From an uncultured Asticcacaulis sp. (lineage in GTDB: Bacteria > Pseudomonadota > Alphaproteobacteria > Caulobacterales > Caulobacteraceae): a DNA stretch of 11,764 nucleotides. Location: positions 1-11,764 of the forward strand of contig CAMLPZ010000120.1 in assembly GCA_946482045.1 (NCBI GenBank). The letters run 5' to 3'. This document shows, piece after piece, positions 6,978 to 11,764 of this stretch (position 1 is its first letter; every line of letters starts with the position of its first letter). The position numbers and the translations under genes were made by a program. A model generated the notes under the pieces. That model was not told the DNA's origin. It made no database searches and was given only the letters and a program-made list of their open reading frames with translations.

Positions 6978-9764
6978 TTATTTTTGCGGCACCAGCTCCA
7001 CCGGGGTGGTGCCTGCGCCGAGCGGAATGGCATAGCCGCCGCGCGGGCCCGCCTGAATCGATGCTGGCGCGTAGGCACGGCCGTCCCTGGTTGTCACTTC
7101 GATGTCCAGGAAGGCCTGCGGCGTGGTGGCCGTCGCTGGCGCGAGGTTCATTGTAACCTTGCCGGTAGACGGGCTGTAGCTGACGGTCTCAATCTTTCCC
7201 GCCTTGAGGGTCAGCCACAGCCCGGCCGGCGCAACGAAGACGCGACTGCGGGCGCTGTCTTTCGGCGCTAAGGTAATGGTGTCGGGGGCTTCCGTGACGA
7301 TGCCGCCCATGCCGACCCAGCCAAAAGTCGGATGGTCGACCAGGTAAGAGGCCGCAGCAACCGCATGACCGAAGAAGCTCATGCCGTAATCGCCGTTCAT
7401 GCCGTCGAACTTCATCATGTCCGGGAAAGAATGGAAGGCGGCGGAACCAAAGCCCTCGTCGTCGATATTGGTCAGCGAACCCATCAGGCCGCCATAGGCG
7501 ACGCGCAGCAGGTGGAAGTCCTGCGGATTGGCGCGGTAGGCATCGAACAGGGGCACCGCATTGAGCGACGAGCCGTAGTGATGCAGCTGGCGCTCGATAC
7601 GCGACGTCTTGCCGGCATAGAGGAAGTCCCAGAAGCGGCGCGCTGAACCGTTATAGCCCCAGTGCGGCACCGTCGGGTCGTAAGCGAGAATGACTTCGCG
7701 CGTCGAATCCGCCGCCTTCTGGTCGCCGAAATATCGTGCCCACATATAGACTTCGGCCTGGCCGGTCGAATCCCACGGCATTTCCGAACCAAACGGATAT
7801 TTCAGGGTTTGCCAGTGATCGGCGCGCTTTTTCATCAGCGCCTCGACCTCGGTTGCAAGCTCGCCATATTTTGCGTTTTCTTGGCCTTCGCGCTTTAGAT
7901 CCTCGAGAATGTAAACGAAGACATCGCCTTCCATCTGTCCGAACTGGGTATAGTAAGGCGCCTTGGCCATCATGGCCTTGGTCGTCTCGGCGGCGCGCGT
8001 CAGATAGGTCTGCCAGCTCTCCTTCGTCGTCAGGCCGGTATGATAGCGGCCGAGGCGATAGAGGGTCCACCAGGCGGCGGCCGGGTGCGGATAGTTGTAG
8101 GAACGGCCAAGATCACCGGCGCCCTTGCGGTCCCACGCCGACCACACCTTCCAGTTCAAAGCCGGGTCATAGGTGCCTTCGGGCATGGCAGGGTCATAGA
8201 ACATGACCGACTTGCGCACGCCATACTTGTCGTCGCCTTCGGAGACCTGGATGTCACCCCACAGGGTTTCAGATGCGAAACGCTCGAACTTGGCGACCTC
8301 TTCCGGGGTCGGATTATCGAGCTGCTTCATGATGGTGGCCAGCCACGAACCCGCGCCGCCCTCGTCGCTCAGACCCGAGATCCAGACGCGGTTGTCCTGG
8401 GTGATAATCTGGTTCTTGTCGCGGTCGTAACCCATGATCGACGGGCTGCGGCCAAACGCATCCTTGGGGTTTTCGTACCACTGCTCGGTCGTCAGGAAGC
8501 GGCCCATATCGGCGACTTTTTCGGCCTCCGGCTTGGTAACGAGATAGTGGATGGTCTGGCGCGAACCGTCGCCATAGGTCAGGGTAACACGCACGCGGCC
8601 CGCCGTCTTGCCGGTGACCGTGTACTTCATCCAGCCGTCCTTGGCCTTGACGGGCACTGAGATATCGAGCGCGCCTTCAGGCGATTGGGCGATCGCCTTG
8701 ACGGCCTGCTTAGCTTTCAGGAAGAGCGAAGCTGGCATGTCAGTCGGCACGATATAGCCGGGAAGACCGACTGCGACCGGACGGTCACTCCTGGTCAGGG
8801 TGGTCTCGATGTCGCGGATCGACGGCGACAGGACAAAGCGGAAGGCATAGGTTTGCGTTGCGCCCGGCTTGATCGTGATCGTGGAGGTCTCGTTCCACTG
8901 CTCCACGCCCTGCCACTCGGTGTCGGCAAAGCCCTTCGACGCGACCATCCAGCTATAGAAGCCTTCGAAGGTCATGTTGCGCGGTTCGGGATCGTTGTAG
9001 ATTTTCAGCGCCTTGTCGGCCGTGCGTTCATTCAGGATCGGCTTATAGAGCTCGAACTTCGCTGATTGCGTGTCCGGAAGGACCAGCAGCGACGGGCCTT
9101 GGCCATTCAGGCGATTGACCTGAAGGTAGCCGGCATCGAGGCCAACATAAGGGTCATAGAAGGAGGCGACATCATGCGCTTCTTCAAGGTGGCGGCCGGT
9201 GATGATGTTGTCGAAGACCATCGGCACACCGAAACCGCCGATCTCAACGGCGGTCTTGCCCGGATTGGTGACGATGAAGCGCAGCACCAGTTGGCCCTTA
9301 TCGACGGCCCAAGTGCGCACGACCTTCAGCGGCAATTGGCCTGCAAAAGCGCCGGAGATATCGGCCGAGGCGATGACGCCCGGGCCCTTGGGCAGCGGCT
9401 TGATGGCGCCACGTTTGAAAGCTGTCGAATAGTCCTGCCATGCCGTTTCACCGGCCAGACGGACGCGCAGGTCCAGATCACCCAGGCGATAGTAGCCGTC
9501 GCCGGTGCGCTGAGTGAAACGGTTGGACGGCAGGTAGTCGAAACCGCCCTGCCCCTTTGGCTTCAAGGCCACCAGGGTCTGGGAGCTCGTCTGGAAAGCG
9601 CCGTCGAAATCCTTGGTCTGAAAAAGCGTTGTCTGCGCTTCTGGCGTATTCCAAGGCAGGGCGGCGACGCTGGTCGCCTGCGCCAGTGCGACTGTGCTCA
9701 CACCGGCGGATGCGACCACCAGGGCGGCAAGGAGGGCAGGCAGAACGCGAATGGCGGACGTCAT
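6978..9764 (-). CDS. secreted DUF5695-family protein, putative polysaccharide-active enzyme
   Basis: The 928-residue product begins with a Sec signal peptide (basic MTSAIR, then a hydrophobic core, likely cleavage after ALAQA near residue 30), so it acts in the periplasm or outside. Residues about 40-340 are beta-rich, residues about 350-820 are rich in helices and aromatic residues as in (alpha/alpha) toroid enzymes, and the last 100 residues are beta again. Recognisable blocks are SYNYPHPAAAWWTLYRL (555-571), MPWDSTGQAEVYMWARYFGD (662-681) and NIDDEGFG (766-773), which match my memory of the DUF5695 family. Acidic candidates for catalysis include D665, E671, D768, D769 and E770; none is proven. 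The ATG at 9764 is chosen over one at 9890 because AAGGAG lies 9 nt upstream and the signal peptide starts there. Its neighbour is a GH97 glycosidase. A glycoside hydrolase or lyase role is inferred. Confidence 0.82.
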   Translation of the reverse strand: MTSAIRVLPALLAALVVASAGVSTVALAQATSVAALPWNTPEAQTTLFQTKDFDGAFQTSSQTLVALKPKGQGGFDYLPSNRFTQRTGDGYYRLGDLDLRVRLAGETAWQDYSTAFKRGAIKPLPKGPGVIASADISGAFAGQLPLKVVRTWAVDKGQLVLRFIVTNPGKTAVEIGGFGVPMVFDNIITGRHLEEAHDVASFYDPYVGLDAGYLQVNRLNGQGPSLLVLPDTQSAKFELYKPILNERTADKALKIYNDPEPRNMTFEGFYSWMVASKGFADTEWQGVEQWNETSTITIKPGATQTYAFRFVLSPSIRDIETTLTRSDRPVAVGLPGYIVPTDMPASLFLKAKQAVKAIAQSPEGALDISVPVKAKDGWMKYTVTGKTAGRVRVTLTYGDGSRQTIHYLVTKPEAEKVADMGRFLTTEQWYENPKDAFGRSPSIMGYDRDKNQIITQDNRVWISGLSDEGGAGSWLATIMKQLDNPTPEEVAKFERFASETLWGDIQVSEGDDKYGVRKSVMFYDPAMPEGTYDPALNWKVWSAWDRKGAGDLGRSYNYPHPAAAWWTLYRLGRYHTGLTTKESWQTYLTRAAETTKAMMAKAPYYTQFGQMEGDVFVYILEDLKREGQENAKYGELATEVEALMKKRADHWQTLKYPFGSEMPWDSTGQAEVYMWARYFGDQKAADSTREVILAYDPTVPHWGYNGSARRFWDFLYAGKTSRIERQLHHYGSSLNAVPLFDAYRANPQDFHLLRVAYGGLMGSLTNIDDEGFGSAAFHSFPDMMKFDGMNGDYGMSFFGHAVAAASYLVDHPTFGWVGMGGIVTEAPDTITLAPKDSARSRVFVAPAGLWLTLKAGKIETVSYSPSTGKVTMNLAPATATTPQAFLDIEVTTRDGRAYAPASIQAGPRGGYAIPLGAGTTPVELVPQK

Positions 9765-9773
9765 ATCAAAGTG

Positions 9774-9779
9774 CTCCTT
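9774..9779 (-). promoter_or_regulatory. ribosome binding site that sets the DUF5695 start
   Basis: The minus strand reads AAGGAG, a full Shine-Dalgarno match, 9 nt before ATG at 9764. A start at 9890 would put 42 extra residues in front of a well-formed signal peptide, so it is rejected. Confidence 0.85.
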
Positions 9780-9807
9780 CGGCGCAGCGGCGGGCCGAAA
9801 CAAATAA

Positions 9808-9823
9808 AGCGTCCGTCGTGCCA
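9808..9823 (-). promoter_or_regulatory. possible sigma-54-like promoter of the DUF5695 gene
   Basis: The minus strand reads TGGCACGACGGACGCT. This has TGGCAC at the -24 position and GC at -12 with the correct spacing, but AC replaces the usual TT before that GC. A start near 9797 would give a leader of roughly 33 nt that includes the AAGGAG site. No sigma-54 activator is encoded in the window. Low confidence. Confidence 0.22.
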
Positions 9824-9847
9824 GGATTAGACATGCATAACGGACGC
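9809..9847. repeat. inverted repeat around the DUF5695 promoter region
   Basis: GCGTCCGT (9809-9816) and ACGGACGC (9840-9847) form an 8-bp inverted repeat with a 23-bp spacer that holds most of the sigma-54-like motif. One such 8-bp pair is expected by chance in a gap of this size, so only its position speaks for function. Confidence 0.35.
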
Positions 9848-9896
9848 CCAAGTTTATCCCGTCCAGGAGACACCGTAGCAGGGAGCGCATAACGGA
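9835..9896. repeat. direct repeat GCATAACGGA, two copies
   Basis: GCATAACGGA occurs at 9835-9844 and 9887-9896, 52 bp apart, close to five helical turns. Both copies lie just upstream (minus strand) of the probable DUF5695 promoter, where activator sites would be expected. No family is recognised. Confidence 0.4.
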
Positions 9897-9952
9897 TAAC
9901 CGGCAAGGGTCGGGGATCCGGAGATCCGGGATAAGCGAAACTTACGCATACA

Positions 9953-10031
9953 CACGGGTGAAGCACTGAAAATGCAGTCCGACGGCGGATTGGGAATTCC
10001 ACTGCTCTGCATTGCTGGTGCTCCACCCGTG
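9953..10031. repeat. 79-bp in-register dyad (long imperfect hairpin)
   Basis: Arms 9953-9977 and 10007-10031 pair without any bulge around one axis: CACGGGTG with CACCCGTG, AGCAC with GTGCT, and AATGCAG with CTGCATT, for 20 Watson-Crick pairs over 25 positions. Two of the remaining five are G-U only in a plus-strand transcript. The 29-nt loop contains GGAATTCC. It cannot be explained by coding and is not followed by a T-run, so it is not a standard terminator. It could be paired protein sites, a structured RNA or a relic of a repeat element. Confidence 0.7.
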
Positions 10032-10037
10032 GAACAC
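10018..10037. promoter_or_regulatory. operator-like palindrome in the right arm of the dyad
   Basis: Positions 10018-10037 form a 20-bp hyphenated palindrome (GTG-TCCAC-GTGGA-CAC) with 16 symmetric positions. It overlaps the right arm of the longer dyad, while the left arm carries a 14-bp inverted copy of part of it with one mismatch. This is the shape of two copies of a transcription-factor site, but no matching regulator is in the window. Confidence 0.35.
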
Positions 10038-10107
10038 TCAGCTTAAACTTGACGAACCCGGAGGAGTATCGACCCGCTATGAGAACCACGCCCCCTCACC
10101 GCCGTCA

Positions 10108-10122
10108 AGTATATATTATACT
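10108..10122. repeat. AT-rich palindrome after the GH97 stop
   Basis: AGTATA (10108-10113) and TATACT (10117-10122) flank a 3-bp TAT centre, 19 bp beyond the GH97 stop. The stretch stands out from the GC-rich surroundings. It could include a -10 element on either strand or be an AT-rich protein site; no matching -35 box was found. Confidence 0.4.
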
Positions 10123-10140
10123 ATTTTGTGGCGATGAAAC

Positions 10141-11764
10141 TTAGCGCTTCTTTTTCAGCGCTTTAGCCTTCGGCGCAATCTTGATGGTTGCACCGCCGGA
10201 CGGCGCCAGCTGCAAGGATATTGTCGCATCGCGTGTGACAGTCTGCGCGCTGCGCTCAAGCGTCGTTGGTGTTGACCCGTCCTGCCAGATAGCGGCGTCA
10301 TATTGCCCCTCACCTAGAAAGCTCAGCGGCACTTCGATTGTACGGCCGGCCTCATTGGTCATGGCGCCGATATACCAGGCATCGCCCTTGCGTCGTGCAG
10401 TGACGATGTACTCTCCGATATCGCCGGCGATCACCCGCGTCTCGTCCCAACTGACCGGCACGTCGCGGATCAAGTCGGCGCCATCTTCCCAGGAACCATC
10501 GGCCTTCTTGTAGGCTTGCGGCGCGTCCGACACCATGACCAACGGGCTGTCATAGACGACATACATGGCAATCGCCTGGCCGCGTGTCGTCATGGTCAAC
10601 GGCCGGTTCTCGTGGATTTCGAAAGTCTCCGGCGTCCGGTTGGCAAACCCGCCCGGCGTATAGTCGATCGGCCCCAGTATCATGCGTGTGTATGGCAGGG
10701 TCACATTGTGCCGTGCCGTGATTCGCGTCGTCCACTTGTTGTATTCGGCGCCCAGCACACCTTCCTGGGTAATATAGTTGGGCCAGGTGCGCATCAGCCC
10801 GTTGGGAGCATAAGCGCCGTGCAAGTCCACCAGCAGCTTGTGGTCAGCGGCCTTCGACAGCACCTTGTGGAAATAGTCGACCATGTCCTGATCCGAGCGA
10901 TCCATGAAGTCGATCTTGACGCCCGCGACGCCCCACTTCTCATAAACCGCGAACGCCTCATCCATCTGCCAATCGAGTTGCTGCCATTGCAGCCAGATCA
11001 TGACGCGGACATTGCGCTCTTTCGCGTATTTTAGAATAGTTGGCATATCTACGGCCGGGATCGGCTTGGTGACATCCGAGCCGGGGCGCGGCCGTGTCGA
11101 AGAGCCTGTGTACCAGCCTTCGTCGATCAGGAGATAGTCCAGCCCCATCTCCTTGGCGAAGTCCACATAGGCCTTATAGGTTTCGGTATTGATGCCGGGC
11201 CTGGCGACCGGCGCATTGAAGCCGTTCCACCAATCCCAGCTACTCTTTCCGCCCCTGATCCACGAGACGTCCTTGATGTTTGACGGCTCTCCCAGCGTCG
11301 CCACCAGGTTGGACTCGACCAACTCACGGACACTGTCGCCCAGCATAACGACGCGCCAAGGTGTGCGGAATTCGTTCCCAGGTTGGGTTATTTTCGCGAC
11401 ATAGGGTTTAATCGAATCGCTGTCCAACCGCGGGGGCAGCTTTACCGCCACACCCAGGCCATTGTCGCCCTTGCGCGTGTAGAAGGTCGCCGGGTAGTTC
11501 TTCACATCCGACTCGGCGATGGCAAACGAAGTCTCTTTCACACCGGTCTTACACACCAGAGGCGAGTCGAGCAGATAGTGATCGCGGATCAACGACGACT
11601 TGACCGGATCGAACTCGCCTTCGTGGGCATTGTGATACTTGCCGATATTCAGGCCCCAGCAGTCATAGTCCTTGGCAAACGAGAACTCGGTCTTTTCGCC
11701 ATAGACGCCGAAGCTCTCAAAGCCCGGTTGTTTCGGCAGGACATAACGCAGCGCCACGCCATTG
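10141..11764 (-). CDS. GH97 family glycosidase, retaining type, 5' end outside the window
   Basis: At least 540 residues are present. The reading frame runs on to the window edge (Asn-Gly before the GTG at 11757), so that GTG is not the real start, and about 100 or more N-terminal residues including a signal peptide should be missing. Counting from the GTG, residues 1-170 are the end of the GH97 N-terminal beta-sandwich, 175-400 the TIM barrel and 430-538 the C-terminal beta domain. The barrel shows LLIDEGWY, GVKIDFMD with D283 at the nucleophile position of retaining GH97 enzymes, and QEGVLGAEYNKW with E332 and E338, one of which should be the general acid/base. Inverting SusB-type members lack that Asp, so an alpha-galactosidase-like or other retaining alpha-glycosidase in the periplasm is likely. 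The very basic Lys-rich C-terminus is unremarkable. It lies upstream of the DUF5695 gene on the same strand. Confidence 0.93.
   Translation of the reverse strand, partial: NGVALRYVLPKQPGFESFGVYGEKTEFSFAKDYDCWGLNIGKYHNAHEGEFDPVKSSLIRDHYLLDSPLVCKTGVKETSFAIAESDVKNYPATFYTRKGDNGLGVAVKLPPRLDSDSIKPYVAKITQPGNEFRTPWRVVMLGDSVRELVESNLVATLGEPSNIKDVSWIRGGKSSWDWWNGFNAPVARPGINTETYKAYVDFAKEMGLDYLLIDEGWYTGSSTRPRPGSDVTKPIPAVDMPTILKYAKERNVRVMIWLQWQQLDWQMDEAFAVYEKWGVAGVKIDFMDRSDQDMVDYFHKVLSKAADHKLLVDLHGAYAPNGLMRTWPNYITQEGVLGAEYNKWTTRITARHNVTLPYTRMILGPIDYTPGGFANRTPETFEIHENRPLTMTTRGQAIAMYVVYDSPLVMVSDAPQAYKKADGSWEDGADLIRDVPVSWDETRVIAGDIGEYIVTARRKGDAWYIGAMTNEAGRTIEVPLSFLGEGQYDAAIWQDGSTPTTLERSAQTVTRDATISLQLAPSGGATIKIAPKAKALKKKR

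Larger units (their letters stand above)
9765..10140. other. 376-bp non-coding gap between the GH97 and DUF5695 genes
   Basis: No credible gene is seen; the open frame at 9766-10089 (minus, 107 codons) lacks a ribosome site, family features and plausible protein composition. The gap carries the DUF5695 leader and promoter region (9765 to about 9900), a long dyad (9953-10031), a tandem GATCCGG pair (9915-9921 and 9923-9929), inverted repeats TTATCCCG/CGGGATAA (9854-9861, 9927-9934) and ACTTGACG/CGTCAAGT (10047-10054, 10103-10110), and an AT-rich palindrome next to the GH97 stop. No GC-rich hairpin with a T-run follows GH97, so readthrough into the DUF5695 gene is possible. Confidence 0.7.

Noticed and set aside
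6239..7078. 279-codon minus-strand frame overlapping the permease and the DUF5695 end
   Set aside because: It runs through a strong terminator and overlaps two real genes on the same strand; the arginine- and proline-rich translation is a frame-shifted reading of the permease.
9066..9830. 254-codon plus-strand open frame across the N-terminal part of the DUF5695 gene
   Set aside because: It is antisense to a well-supported gene with a signal peptide, and it shows repeated Gly-Asp and Arg-rich shadow composition and no family signature.
9765..9890. 42-residue N-terminal extension of the DUF5695 protein
   Set aside because: A full AAGGAG site and a normal Sec signal peptide both place the start at 9764.
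9766..10089. 107-codon minus-strand open frame in the GH97-DUF5695 gap
   Set aside because: It has no ribosome site or family resemblance and runs through the dyad and the leader of the next gene. Treated as non-coding.
9765..10140. tRNA, 6S RNA or decayed insertion sequence in the gap
   Set aside because: No T-loop motif, no rod-like 6S layout, no terminal inverted repeats with target duplication and no transposase fragment were found.

Overview
The window looks like a piece of chromosome from an alphaproteobacterium, probably of the Caulobacteraceae (Asticcacaulis-like). This is inferred from the moderately high GC content, from a cupin-like (Pass1-related) protein end of the kind found near TonB-dependent receptors in that group, and from periplasmic polysaccharide-degrading genes of the GH97 and DUF5695 type. 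No rRNA, tRNA, CRISPR array, insertion sequence or phage gene was recognised.

Region 1 (1-5419) is a hydroxyproline catabolism cluster. A divergent pair of transcription units leaves a 79-bp control region at 2606-2684. Leftward run an FAD-dependent D-amino-acid oxidase/dehydrogenase of the D-hydroxyproline type and an M24 (Xaa-Pro peptidase-like) protein. Rightward run a dihydrodipicolinate-synthase-family protein (probable pyrroline-4-hydroxy-2-carboxylate deaminase) and a 4-hydroxyproline 2-epimerase with both catalytic cysteines, followed by a GntR/FCD regulator. Together they suggest this route: peptides release hydroxyproline, the epimerase makes cis-4-hydroxy-D-proline, the oxidase makes pyrroline-4-hydroxy-2-carboxylate, and the deaminase makes 2-oxoglutarate semialdehyde. 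The last enzyme, a semialdehyde dehydrogenase, is not in the window. GTATAC-centred sites occur in the divergent control region, in front of the regulator and once inside the epimerase gene, and are the likely regulator operators. The M24 gene ends with its stop codon overlapping that of the partial cupin-like gene coming from the left.

Region 2 (5420-6977) holds a perfect 16-bp bidirectional terminator, then a leftward amino-acid permease of the APC/CAT type. A second terminator separates it from the gene upstream. It may import an amino acid for the cluster next door, but the sequence does not show which.

Region 3 (6978-11764) is a leftward carbohydrate-degradation module: a secreted 928-residue DUF5695-family protein of unknown activity and, upstream of it, the C-terminal three-quarters or more of a GH97 glycosidase with the Asp of the retaining subgroup. 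The 376 bp between them hold no convincing gene but contain a long in-register dyad (9953-10031), repeated motifs and an AT-rich palindrome. This non-coding gap is the least explained part of the window.
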